Assembly (NCBI RefSeq): GCF_030524025.1
Contig: NZ_JAUNHI010000015.1
Location: forward strand, 1 to 61,226
From: Actinomyces sp.
GTDB taxonomy: Bacteria > Actinomycetota > Actinomycetes > Actinomycetales > Actinomycetaceae
DNA: 61,226 nt
Reading direction: 5' to 3'
Every line of letters begins with the position of its first letter. The first letter of the stretch is position 1. The position numbers were made by a program, and so were the translations under genes. Below the pieces are notes generated by a model that was given only the letters and a program-made list of their open reading frames with translations, was not told the origin of the DNA and made no database searches. Below are positions 32,854-40,601 of the stretch, piece after piece.

Positions 32854-33711
32854 CTAGCATGACCTCCGCCGGCGCAGTGCCCACAGCGTGCAGACGGCAC
32901 CAACACCAAGCAGCACAGCCTTCACGACCTTGAAGGTGGTCGAGAACGCCGAACCCGGCAGGGCGTCGAGGACCAAGAAGCTCAGCAGGTTATTCACCGA
33001 GTGCCCGAGGACCAGGGGCAGGATCCTGCCGGTCGAGAGGTACATCCACAGCGCCACGCCAGCCCAGAGGATCAGGCCCACGGTGGTGGAGATCCCGTAG
33101 TAGACGTGGAACGAGACACGCAGGGCCACGAGGACAGCGCAGAACGCGATCAGGCCCCGTCCGCGGCCGAACAGCAGCAGTGGGATGCCGACCAGCGCGA
33201 GCTCCTCCAGAGGCCCTGCGAGCGTCATGTCGAGCAGATCCGCCAGGCGGGGTTCCACCACCGGGAAGGAGATCTCCTCACCGACAACCGGCAGGCGCGT
33301 GAGCCAGCCTGTCTCAGCAAGAAGAGCTCCGGTGACGAAACCCAGGTTCGTGAACAGCATGTAGGCGCACGCCTGCCATCCGGTGCTGACTGCGGTCCGG
33401 TGCCAGGAGGTCAGCGTGACCGAGAAGGGCCCGCGCAGCCACCTGTACGCGGCTGCCAGCACCAGCACCGCCGCTGCCGTGACGACAACCTCCAGGTCCG
33501 AGGCACTCTGCGCCGGGGGAGGCTGCCCGGGAGACAACCCGAGCCGCAGCCTGACGGCACGGAAGACTGCCGGTCCCCAGAGCGCAGCGAACAGGCCCAG
33601 CACCGGCGGCAGCGCCCACCAGCCGATGGGGCGCGTCCCAGACAGCGAGTGATGGGACGCGCGTGTCGCGGTCCCGCTGGTCGCCGGCTCCGGTTCAGGG
33701 ATTCCCTCCAT
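32854..33711 (-). CDS. CPBP-family intramembrane protease
   Basis: A 285-residue protein with 7-8 hydrophobic segments. The CPBP (Abi/CAAX protease) motifs are GPLEELALVGIPLLLFG (glutamate pair), VSFHVYYG (histidine) and LVLGHSVNNLL (histidine-asparagine). These residues form a metal-independent glutamate/histidine active site within the membrane. In bacteria such proteins handle bacteriocin immunity or maturation. The expected arginine after the glutamate pair is not obvious here. The ATG at 33711 follows CAGGAG; a longer frame to 33762 is less likely. Confidence 0.75.
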   Translation of the reverse strand: MEGIPEPEPATSGTATRASHHSLSGTRPIGWWALPPVLGLFAALWGPAVFRAVRLRLGLSPGQPPPAQSASDLEVVVTAAAVLVLAAAYRWLRGPFSVTLTSWHRTAVSTGWQACAYMLFTNLGFVTGALLAETGWLTRLPVVGEEISFPVVEPRLADLLDMTLAGPLEELALVGIPLLLFGRGRGLIAFCAVLVALRVSFHVYYGISTTVGLILWAGVALWMYLSTGRILPLVLGHSVNNLLSFLVLDALPGSAFSTTFKVVKAVLLGVGAVCTLWALRRRRSC

Positions 33712-34012
33712 GACGTACTCCTGCCCATTGAGGGGTTCAGCACCGCCCTGCCGCCATGGCACGGCGCCAAGACTCGAGGACGGGCCCGTGCCGCAACCAT
33801 GACGGCGCGGCGCACCGGAAGGCTACATGGGCGCCAAGCGACCAGGCTCAGCCCGCCTCTCGGCATCAGCGGCGCCCCAACGACGGCGCCATAGGCTGAG
33901 CGCTGACGCAGCCTCGGACTCGCCTAGCGCGGCTGCCGCCGGCCAGCGCTCACCCTTGGTCACGAGGCTCTCCGCCGGCGCCATGCCCACCGTGCTGCCG
34001 AGCAGGCAGCCG
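33712..34012. other. Intergenic region between two membrane-protein genes
   Basis: About 300 bases without a convincing frame. Minus-strand TAGCCT near 33,825 could be a -10 element for the CPBP gene. The palindrome GGCGCC occurs repeatedly. No hairpin with a T-run is seen. Confidence 0.4.
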
Positions 34013-34747
34013 TCAGCCCCATAGCAGCCCCAGGAGCGTAGCGATCTCGACGAAGATCCATACCCTGCAGAGCACAACCCTGAGTGCCAGGTCCCACGTG
34101 TTGGTCCGCGGGTGCTGGTCGACATCGTGTGCAAGATCGGCACCTGGCAGATCTGACCAGCAGCAGACCGCAATGATGATCGCGACTACGCCAACAGCCG
34201 CCGACTCGCCGCGCAGACCCCACGGTCCGACGGCACCAGCGCCGATCAGAGCGACGTCCACCATGCTGACCAGCAGGAACCCTCCCAGCAGAGCGTTCCG
34301 TGCACTGTGCGACACTCTCATCCGGGGAAGCGGCACGACCATCGGGACGACGGCGGCGATCCAGGGCGAAATTGCCACGATGTCACGGTAGAAGACGCCG
34401 AGCAGCCAACCCGCCACGGCAGACTCGGCGACGGTGAGGATCGCATCGGCCGCACCGTGCTCGCGCACGACGGGCACCATCAGGGTGCACGCCGTCCACG
34501 CACCGAGAAGGAGACACACGGCTTGGGCACGGAAGGCCCCGTTGTACGCGTGGTAGCTGATGAGAGCTGCGGTGAGGAGCACGCCGGCGACGACGATGCA
34601 GCGCCTGGCGACGACATCGCTCCCAGTCGGCGTCCGGTCCCTAGTGCCGCTGAGAATCTCCTCGAACGATGGCCATCTGCATGGCCACTTGTAGTCAGGG
34701 TCACGCTTTGCACGAGCGGATAAGTCCGCCGGAGAGCTCGAGTTCAT
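34013..34747 (-). CDS. Polytopic membrane protein
   Basis: A 244-residue protein with an N-terminal soluble stretch (ARAKRDPDYKWPCRWPSFEE) and about six hydrophobic helices (VVAGVLLTAALISYHAYNG, AVAGWLLGVFYRDIVAISPW, VGVVAIIIAVCCWSDLP). No family recognised. TTAAGGAG precedes the ATG at a good distance, and a degenerate box A lies about 50 bases upstream. Neighbouring the CPBP gene in the same orientation, it may be the protease's substrate or partner (inference). Confidence 0.65.
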   Translation of the reverse strand: MNSSSPADLSARAKRDPDYKWPCRWPSFEEILSGTRDRTPTGSDVVARRCIVVAGVLLTAALISYHAYNGAFRAQAVCLLLGAWTACTLMVPVVREHGAADAILTVAESAVAGWLLGVFYRDIVAISPWIAAVVPMVVPLPRMRVSHSARNALLGGFLLVSMVDVALIGAGAVGPWGLRGESAAVGVVAIIIAVCCWSDLPGADLAHDVDQHPRTNTWDLALRVVLCRVWIFVEIATLLGLLWG

Positions 34748-34795
34748 GGGGGTGCTCCTTAACGTCGGTCGAGGTGCCGTGTGCTGGCGTCCGTA

Positions 34796-34813
34796 GTCAG
34801 TAGTGGGCGGGAC
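34796..34813 (-). promoter_or_regulatory. Box A-like element (degenerate)
   Basis: Minus-strand GTCCCGCCCACTACTGAC keeps the CCACTAC core but has CCCGCC for the usual CCGACC. It sits 48 bases before the ATG at 34747. Confidence 0.35.
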
Positions 34814-34829
34814 GAGGCGCGTGATGGGG

Positions 34830-35540
34830 CTAGCGGCCGAGGGATGCCAGAACGGCTCTGGCTAGTGCCGGCCCCGCGAGACCCTCCGGCAGAACCCAAG
34901 ATGACCGATCGGCCCGTGGCACACTTGCCGTAGTGGGGGGAGTGTTGTCCACAGGGAGGCGGAGACCCGCCTGGTCTCCCCTCCTGGGGGAGGGGCTGGC
35001 AGCCAGTGCCGCATGGGCTGACCTGCGGGTTTCCCGCCCACGGTTTTCAACGCGAGCACCCGGAGGTGCGGGTCGGGGCCGGCGCCGGCCCTTGACCATG
35101 CGGATGCTGCGCACGCGCTCCAGGCGTGCCCGGGTCTGGGCCGCCCAGGCGATCATGTCCGCGGTGCGCTGCTCGCGTGCGGCCTGAACGAGCTGGGCGA
35201 GCATGTGCTTGTCGATGCGGAACCATGAGGGCACTGGCTGGCCGTAGCGGACGCCGCCGCGCACCCAGGTGATGACCCCCAGGTCCTCGAGCTCGGTGAG
35301 CATCCGGCGCGTCCATCGCAGTCCGTACCCTGCTGCCGCGGCGACCTGCTCGATCGTGGTGCTGCCCTCGGCGGCCCCGTAGGGCAGGCGGGCTGCCAGG
35401 CCCTGGAGGACGGCGCGCAGCCCCTTCCATGGGCTGCCAGCCAGCGGACCCCAGCCCTGACGCTTTAGTGTGTCCAGCAGGAGGTACAGGGGCCACCTGG
35501 CGGTGGCGGTCCGGGGACGGGGTCCGGTCGAGCGGCTCAT
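34830..35540 (-). CDS. Winged-helix plasmid-type protein
   Basis: A 236-residue protein. A winged helix spans about residues 55-115 (TTIEQVAAAAGYGLRWTRRM, LGVITWVRGGVRYGQPVPSW). The C-terminal 90 residues are basic and proline-rich with a glutamate/arginine helix before it (ARLERVRSIRMVKGRRRPRP). Such proteins occur on actinobacterial plasmids and ICEs as replication or partition accessory factors; a regulator is equally possible. The ATG at 35540 is fixed by the box A element 14 bases upstream of it (core to start). Confidence 0.55.
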   Translation of the reverse strand: MSRSTGPRPRTATARWPLYLLLDTLKRQGWGPLAGSPWKGLRAVLQGLAARLPYGAAEGSTTIEQVAAAAGYGLRWTRRMLTELEDLGVITWVRGGVRYGQPVPSWFRIDKHMLAQLVQAAREQRTADMIAWAAQTRARLERVRSIRMVKGRRRPRPAPPGARVENRGRETRRSAHAALAASPSPRRGDQAGLRLPVDNTPPTTASVPRADRSSWVLPEGLAGPALARAVLASLGR

Positions 35541-35544
35541 GTAA

Positions 35545-35559
35545 CCAGCAGTGGTCGGA
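35545..35559 (-). promoter_or_regulatory. Box A element
   Basis: Minus-strand TCCGACCACTGCTGG, four bases before the ATG at 35540. Confidence 0.6.
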
Positions 35560-35714
35560 CACGCCACCCTTCGGTACGTGCCCCACCCGACTCGCTCGAG
35601 CTGCCGGTCGGACGCGCGTCGGCGTCACTGTCTACCCGGCAATGATTGAGTTGCTCTTCGTCCCCGTTCCGCGGATCGCGCGAAGCACACGCCTGTCGGA
35701 ACGCAGCGCGCAGG

Positions 35715-35720
35715 TAGGCT
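35715..35720 (+). promoter_or_regulatory. Putative -10 element of the PIN-GNAT gene
   Basis: TAGGCT preceded by GCGCAGG, a normal actinobacterial primary-sigma -10. A nearly identical GCAGGTAGACT lies before the gene at 39207. These two genes lack box elements. Confidence 0.4.
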
Positions 35721-35813
35721 CAACACGCCGGCTCGCACAACGGCGTGGGCGGGCGGGCTCGAGGTCCACGCCAGACCGAGCGACGGCCAAGCGCGGAGTG
35801 AGGGGCTGAGACC

Positions 35814-36902
35814 GTGGCTCGTGATCCGAAGAAGACAGGCGTCCTCGACACCAACATCTTCATCTACGCGCAGGACTACGCCCAGCAGGACCACCCTGAC
35901 GGGCGGGTCGCGGCCGAGGTTCTCCGAGCGCTCGGGGAGCTCGGGTACACGCCGGTGATCGCCGCTGCTACCGTTGACGAACTGCGTCGCGGCGGGACGC
36001 TCATGGGCTCCAGGCTCCGTGAGGCCGGACGCTACGCCCGGGTCGACCCCGCCCCGCCCGGGGACCTGCGGCAACGCGCTGGGTACGGCGACGACCTGGG
36101 AGCTAACGACGACTGCGACCTGCGCATCCTGGCCGCGCTCGACCAGGAGCTCGCTGCCTGGATCATCACCAACGACAAGAAGATGATCGGCCACGCCGCG
36201 CAGGCCGGGCTCACCCACGTCCTGGACGCCCGGCAGTTCCTTGAGTTCCTCGAGCCGGCGCGGCACCCGAGCGAGCCTCCGCCGCGAGTCAGTGCGGTAC
36301 CCGCCGACCAGGTCAACGTCCGCTCGTCGTTCTTCACCTCGCTGGTCGGCGCCTACCCGGAGTTCCACGACTGGTGGCGGGAGAAGGTCGTGCCCGAGGG
36401 GCGCACGACCTTCATCGTCGGAGACCTCAGCGATCCGCAGGCCCTCGCAGTCATTAAGGAGCACGACGCCGACTACGGGCTCCCGCAGGATACGACCAAG
36501 ATCTGCACCTTCAAGGTCTCAGCCGACGCCCGCGGCCAGCGCTACGGGGAGCTCCTCCTGAAAGCCACCATCCAGCGCATCCGGGCCATACCCTCCAGCA
36601 CCACCTTCCTCGAGGTCGCCTCCGACAACGAGCTCGTCAAGTGGCTCCAGCCCTTCGGCTTCCAGACGCTGGAGGGCAGACGGGCCGCTAAAGGCGAGCT
36701 CCTGCACCTCCGCCAGGACGGTGACGGATGGCCGGTCATGGTCGACGACCAGACGGGAATCGTCACCGCGATCGATTCCAAGGACGTGGAGGGGTCGATC
36801 GTCCGCGCGCTCTGCACCGCCGACGAGCGGGCGGTCTCCCGCCTGCGTAAGCGGCTGCACGAGGTGGCTGACGCGCACGAGCACGTGGGCAAGACCAGCT
36901 GA
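35814..36902 (+). CDS. PIN nuclease-GNAT acetyltransferase fusion
   Basis: A 362-residue two-domain protein. Residues 1-140 form a PIN ribonuclease with GVLDTNIFIYAQ, a conserved glutamate in TVDELRRGG, DDCDLRILAA and ITNDKKMIGHA; all acidic metal ligands are present. From about residue 200 a GNAT fold follows with CTFKVSADARGQRYGELLLK, the acetyl-CoA loop. Known toxins use either fold singly: PIN cuts tRNA or rRNA, and GNAT toxins acetylate aminoacyl-tRNA. A fusion suggests a toxin or abortive-infection effector. No antitoxin is visible next to it, so self-regulation or another function is possible. Confidence 0.8.
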   Translation: MARDPKKTGVLDTNIFIYAQDYAQQDHPDGRVAAEVLRALGELGYTPVIAAATVDELRRGGTLMGSRLREAGRYARVDPAPPGDLRQRAGYGDDLGANDDCDLRILAALDQELAAWIITNDKKMIGHAAQAGLTHVLDARQFLEFLEPARHPSEPPPRVSAVPADQVNVRSSFFTSLVGAYPEFHDWWREKVVPEGRTTFIVGDLSDPQALAVIKEHDADYGLPQDTTKICTFKVSADARGQRYGELLLKATIQRIRAIPSSTTFLEVASDNELVKWLQPFGFQTLEGRRAAKGELLHLRQDGDGWPVMVDDQTGIVTAIDSKDVEGSIVRALCTADERAVSRLRKRLHEVADAHEHVGKTS

Positions 36903-36923
36903 GGGATCGCACTCTACTCGCGT

Positions 36924-37106
36924 ATGGGTGCCAGGCTGTGCGACTGGTCAGCCAGCAGTGACGGGGAGCATGGAGAACTCCAGGTCAGGTGTGAGCCGGT
37001 CTACGGCCGCTACACGTCGAAGGTCTGGGGCTGGCGGGCGTCCAGCGGTGCGAGTCTCGACGACTGGCTGAAAGCCCTTGCCGCCGAGCACGACGAGCGG
37101 CGATGA
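36924..37106 (+). CDS. Possible small protein
   Basis: A 60-residue frame, VYGRYTSKVWGWRASSGASL near its end. The sequence looks protein-like but there is no strong ribosome site and no family. It starts 21 bases after the PIN-GNAT stop, so it might be a coupled partner of that toxin-like gene. Low confidence. Confidence 0.4.
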   Translation: MGARLCDWSASSDGEHGELQVRCEPVYGRYTSKVWGWRASSGASLDDWLKALAAEHDERR

Positions 37107-37144
37107 ATCACCAGCACCCCCACAGGTCCGGTCGGCCGGGTGCG

Positions 37145-37159
37145 TCCGACCACCACCGG
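37145..37159 (+). promoter_or_regulatory. Box A element
   Basis: TCCGACCACCACCGG, with an inverted repeat CCACC/GGTGG at its end. Two possible starts follow, at 37167 and 37194. Confidence 0.55.
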
Positions 37160-37193
37160 TGGCGACATGACTACCACTGCGCAGGGAGGGATC

Positions 37194-38015
37194 ATGCCAC
37201 ATCACTTTAACGAGACTCTCCACCCCAGAGGAGCGGACGGGCGCTGGACGAAGGCCAGTGCCTCCCAACCTGCGGCAGCGCTCGACACGGTCTCGGAGAT
37301 CCGTTCCCACCACGTTGCTGCTCCCGCTGACGCCCAGGCCCTGGAGGTCTTGCGCGAGAAGGTGGGCAGAGCCCTGGACGCGGTCATCAACGCGCATGTC
37401 GCACACGCCGAGGCCCTGGTGCGCGACCGGGTCTCGGGTCTCCCAGGCCAGCCGAAGGTCAGCCTGGTCAGCTGGGGGGATCGACTCGTGACCGACGAGG
37501 TGTGGGACCCTGCCAGTGGCGAGGTCCTGGACGACGAGCAGTGGACGGTGCGGGCGAGCCCTACGGCCGTTGAGGAGATCATGTGGCGGATCAGCCTGAG
37601 GGGACAGCCCTACGTGGTTGACGCGGACGGTCCGGACTCCCGGCAGGCCTGCCGGGCGCTGGCTCAGGCACAGGTGGAGCACCGGAGAGCCAGTGAGCGC
37701 CTGGTCGACGGCGTGCTGTCCGCGGCCGACGCTCTGGGTGCCAGGTCGGTCGAGCTCCAGACCCGCCAGGGTAGGGCGGGGTCAGCGACCGTCGGCGGGG
37801 CGGTTCTCCACCTGGAGGGCGGCGTGGTGGAGCGTGTAGCCGGGGCCGGGCCGGCCTGGGACTCCTTCACCCAGGTGATCGCTCAGGACCTGGACCCGAG
37901 TGCCCTGGAGGGGCTGCCGCGTGACCGGCAGGGGCGGGTGGACATGGCGGCCTGGGCCCGGGCCACCGGCCGCGGCCAGATCGACGGCCAGACCTGCCTC
38001 GACCTCGACGGCTGA
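37194..38015 (+). CDS. HPRG-tagged protein
   Basis: A 273-residue protein. The tag reads HFNETLHPRGADGRWTKASA. The body is acidic and helical at first (LEVLREKVGRALDAVINAHV) and then beta-like (YVVDADGPDSRQACRALAQA, VELQTRQGRAGSATVGGAVL). No known fold is recognised. The ATG at 37194 has AGGGAGGG in front; an upstream ATG at 37167 fits box A spacing and would add nine residues. It leads a short series of genes oriented like the zinc-ribbon copy and the next tagged gene. Confidence 0.6.
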   Translation: MPHHFNETLHPRGADGRWTKASASQPAAALDTVSEIRSHHVAAPADAQALEVLREKVGRALDAVINAHVAHAEALVRDRVSGLPGQPKVSLVSWGDRLVTDEVWDPASGEVLDDEQWTVRASPTAVEEIMWRISLRGQPYVVDADGPDSRQACRALAQAQVEHRRASERLVDGVLSAADALGARSVELQTRQGRAGSATVGGAVLHLEGGVVERVAGAGPAWDSFTQVIAQDLDPSALEGLPRDRQGRVDMAAWARATGRGQIDGQTCLDLDG

Positions 38016-38025
38016 CCCGGGGGAC

Positions 38026-38040
38026 TCCGTCCACTACTGG
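38026..38040 (+). promoter_or_regulatory. Box A element
   Basis: TCCGTCCACTACTGG, 37 bases before the GTG at 38077. Unlike most boxes it has a leader with a ribosome site (GGAAGGA). Confidence 0.55.
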
Positions 38041-38076
38041 GGTGACAGCACATCCAACGATCCGGAAGGATTCACG

Positions 38077-38301
38077 GTGGACACCGTCGACATGATCTAC
38101 GAGCTCTCAGAGCAGGTCCCGTACAGCACGTTTGTCGAGTGCTGCAAAGGCGTCGCACCCGCAGCGATGAGCGATGAGCAGGCGGAGGCCACGCTCAAGC
38201 GTCTCCACGAGGCGACCCTCATCCGCACCGTCGACACATGCGGCGTGTGCGGGGAGCGCCGTTACAACAGGTACTGCGTCGAGTGCGGTACCCGCGGCTG
38301 A
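38077..38301 (+). CDS. Small zinc-ribbon protein, copy 1
   Basis: A 74-residue protein. It has an N-terminal helix (MIYELSEQVPYSTFVECC) and a C-terminal ribbon with CGVCGERRYNRYCVECGTRG, four cysteines in two CxxC pairs. A nearly identical gene lies on the opposite strand at 43443-43667. The last 123 bases are identical between the two, silent positions included. Ribosome site GGAAGGA before the GTG at 38077. Function unknown; the ribbon may bind DNA or a partner. Confidence 0.75.
   Translation: MDTVDMIYELSEQVPYSTFVECCKGVAPAAMSDEQAEATLKRLHEATLIRTVDTCGVCGERRYNRYCVECGTRG
38179..38301. repeat. Inverted repeat, left copy
   Basis: Identical over 123 bases to 43443-43565 in reverse orientation. 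Similarity continues at lower level up to the box A elements at 38026 and 43712. The pair encloses a 5.1-kb segment that contains an Xer-type recombinase gene. Confidence 0.85.
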
Positions 38302-38327
38302 ACGACCGACTCGGACAGGAGCAGATC

Positions 38328-39107
38328 GTGCACGACGAGAACCAGCACCCGCGGGGACGTGACGGCAGATGGGTGGCCAAGCCCGCCGGAGCACCCCCGG
38401 CCAGCCTGACCGGGAGTCCTGGTGGCCCCGAGCAGGCGGCCCTGAGGCGCATTCGAGGCCTCCTGGACGGCCCCTGGGACCAGGAGGCCCTTAACGAGAT
38501 CACGGACCTGGTGTCCGCCACGGGCCGAGGCGCGGCCTTCGGCGACGACGAACGTGCCCGACGCCGGTGGCGGCCCACCAGCTACGCCGACCCGCTGGAC
38601 CGCGTGGCCCTTGCGCTGCGCAGCGGGCGTGAACACGGGTGGCGGCGGGCCGACCAGATGCAGGCGCTCTACGAGGCCCTCCAGGACAAGCGGGAGCCAC
38701 GCGGCCCCGTCAACGTCGAGGAGTGGGCGACGGCCCTGTGGGACTACGGGGTGGTGCGCGAGCCCCGGGGGCGCGAGCTCGACCTGGACGGGGCTGTCCG
38801 TGCGGGATTCGACCCCAACGTGGATGACCTGGAGGACTGGCGGGTCCTCGACGTCGATGACGGCGCCTGGCTGGAGGAGCCCGGTGACCTCGACGCCCTG
38901 GAGCCTGACGAGACCGGGCACGTGATCGTCCTGGACGGCCGCGGCGACTACTGGGCGCGTCAGGACGACACGTCGTGGCGGCAGGTAGACCCGTGGACCC
39001 CGAACCGGACGCTCGGGGCACGCGCGACCAGCGAGGCCCTGACCGACTGGCACCAGGACCTGCTACGGGTCCGACGGAGACGATCGTCTGACAGCGATCC
39101 CAGGTGA
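38328..39107 (+). CDS. HPRG-tagged protein
   Basis: A 259-residue protein, VHDENQHPRGRDGRWVAKPA at the N-terminus, almost the same tag as the gene at 29153. The body has helical and acidic segments (LRRIRGLLDGPWDQEALNE, DRVALALRSGREHGWRRADQ) and a C-terminal part with EDWRVLDVDDGAWLEEP and GHVIVLDGRGDYWARQDD that looks like a beta-rich repeat. No family known. GTG at 38328 follows ACAGGAG. It lies inside the 5.1-kb inverted-repeat segment. Confidence 0.65.
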   Translation: MHDENQHPRGRDGRWVAKPAGAPPASLTGSPGGPEQAALRRIRGLLDGPWDQEALNEITDLVSATGRGAAFGDDERARRRWRPTSYADPLDRVALALRSGREHGWRRADQMQALYEALQDKREPRGPVNVEEWATALWDYGVVREPRGRELDLDGAVRAGFDPNVDDLEDWRVLDVDDGAWLEEPGDLDALEPDETGHVIVLDGRGDYWARQDDTSWRQVDPWTPNRTLGARATSEALTDWHQDLLRVRRRRSSDSDPR

Positions 39108-39117
39108 TGCCCGCAGG

Positions 39118-39123
39118 TAGACT
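39118..39123 (+). promoter_or_regulatory. Putative -10 element
   Basis: TAGACT preceded by CCGCAGG. It matches the -10 region before the PIN-GNAT gene and sits 83 bases before the GTG at 39207. Confidence 0.4.
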
Positions 39124-39206
39124 CACTGCGCTCGCCGGGCTCGTGCCGCCATCCACCGCTGAGCGCGCTGTCGAACGGAGGAGGGCGGCAAGGAGGGCCG
39201 GACGCG

Positions 39207-40427
39207 GTGGCCGATGATGTCGAGCTGGTTCAGGACAGCGAGGGGCTAGCTGTCGTTGGTGAGCGAGGCGCTGTAAAGAGGTTCCTGGAGCATGCAGGTC
39301 TGTGGGCAGCGTCCCAGGACCTTGAAGGACTCGGGTCAGTGCTGGACATCGCTCCCGGTGTTGCCGAGGCCGCGTTGAGTGCCTCCTCAACCGCAGGGCG
39401 ATACGTGAAGTTGACTGAGGAGTCCGCGCGAGACATCAGGGAGCTTGGACTCGTACCGACCAAGACCGACGGCGTCAGCTACGCCATGGTCGGTCAGCGA
39501 GGATCGATCACTAAGTGGGTTCGGATCGAGACCGGCGTAACCGCCAGGCTCACCAACCCCGCGATCCTGTCCGGTGCGGCTGGGATCATGGCGCAGATTG
39601 CAAGGCAGCAGGAGATGGAGGAGCTCAGACAGCTCATTAAGTCCATCGACGGCAAGCTCGATGACGTACGCCGCAGGCAGAGGGACGAGGTCCTCGCCAA
39701 GATGGACGGCGCCAGGTGCGCCATCGATGAGGCCGTGGCCCTGAGCGAAGGCGGTGGCGACCGTGAGACCGCCTGGCGCAAGGTCGAGAACACGAAGGAG
39801 ACCGTGTTCAACGTCGAGGCGGACGCGCTCCGTGCTATCGGGGTTCTGTCGGACAAGGTGGACAAGGATGCCAGCGCCCGAACGCTGAGGACGACCACGG
39901 AGGAGGTCGCGAAGGAGGTTGCGGTGTGGCTGGCGGTCCTGGCTGCCTGTTTCCAGCTGGAGGACCAGCACGCGGTTCTCGAGCTGGACCATGTCAGGGC
40001 CACCGCACCGTCGAAGCTGGACGCGCACCGGCTCAGCCTGGATGCCGCGCGGTGCGACCGTCGCGACAAGATCGTGAAGATGACCGCCCAGTTGATGAGG
40101 CGACTTGACGAGGCTGGCGGGGTGGCCGGTGAGAAGGTCGTCCTGCACTGGAAGGAGGCGCAGGCTGTGGTTGACTCAGTGAACGCCGTGGGCGCCGAGA
40201 TCGAGCAGTTCTACGCGCCTCTGGGCGTCGAGCCTCAGCGTGTGCCCCTGACGGCGCCAGGCTGGAGAGAGGCGCTGCGTGACCCGCAGCAGCGGCGGAA
40301 GGCGCGCGAAGAGGCCCAGCCAGTGGTTGCCGGGGTCGTCGGGACCGTACTTCTGGCAGTTCCCGCCCTGGCAGGCTGGGCCCGTGGTCCTGGTTCTGCT
40401 CAAGGTGACTCGGACGACCACGCCTGA
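39207..40427 (+). CDS. Membrane-anchored helical protein, possible defence gene
   Basis: A 406-residue protein without a known family. The middle is strongly helical (IARQQEMEELRQLIKSIDGK, LDDVRRRQRDEVLAKMDGA) and the last 50 residues contain a membrane helix (VVAGVVGTVLLAVPALAGW). The N-terminal half includes GRYVKLTEESARDIRELGLV and ITKWVRIETGVTARLTNPAI. Helical proteins of this plan occur as stand-alone accessory genes in actinobacteria. The gene has its own promoter and no operon partner, typical of cargo (inference). GTG start preceded by GGAGGG and AAGGAGG. Confidence 0.6.
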   Translation: MADDVELVQDSEGLAVVGERGAVKRFLEHAGLWAASQDLEGLGSVLDIAPGVAEAALSASSTAGRYVKLTEESARDIRELGLVPTKTDGVSYAMVGQRGSITKWVRIETGVTARLTNPAILSGAAGIMAQIARQQEMEELRQLIKSIDGKLDDVRRRQRDEVLAKMDGARCAIDEAVALSEGGGDRETAWRKVENTKETVFNVEADALRAIGVLSDKVDKDASARTLRTTTEEVAKEVAVWLAVLAACFQLEDQHAVLELDHVRATAPSKLDAHRLSLDAARCDRRDKIVKMTAQLMRRLDEAGGVAGEKVVLHWKEAQAVVDSVNAVGAEIEQFYAPLGVEPQRVPLTAPGWREALRDPQQRRKAREEAQPVVAGVVGTVLLAVPALAGWARGPGSAQGDSDDHA

Positions 40428-40601
40428 CGTGGGCGCTCACCCCGAAGAACCTCACGCGCGCGCACGGCTCCGTGTTGAGGTGCGAAGGCTCGTGATCAGG
40501 ACCTGAGCGGCAGCCTACGCACGGTGCCCAGGACCTCTCCTCTTCTGCTGTCGACGCCCACTGCGGGACGGCACAGACACCGTCCCATGGACTGCTGGCC
40601 G

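Noticed and set aside
34830-35540. Assigning the winged-helix protein as RepA initiator
   Set aside because: Only a winged helix is visible; no iterons or known Rep motifs nearby, and the origin-like signal lies at 10.7 kb.
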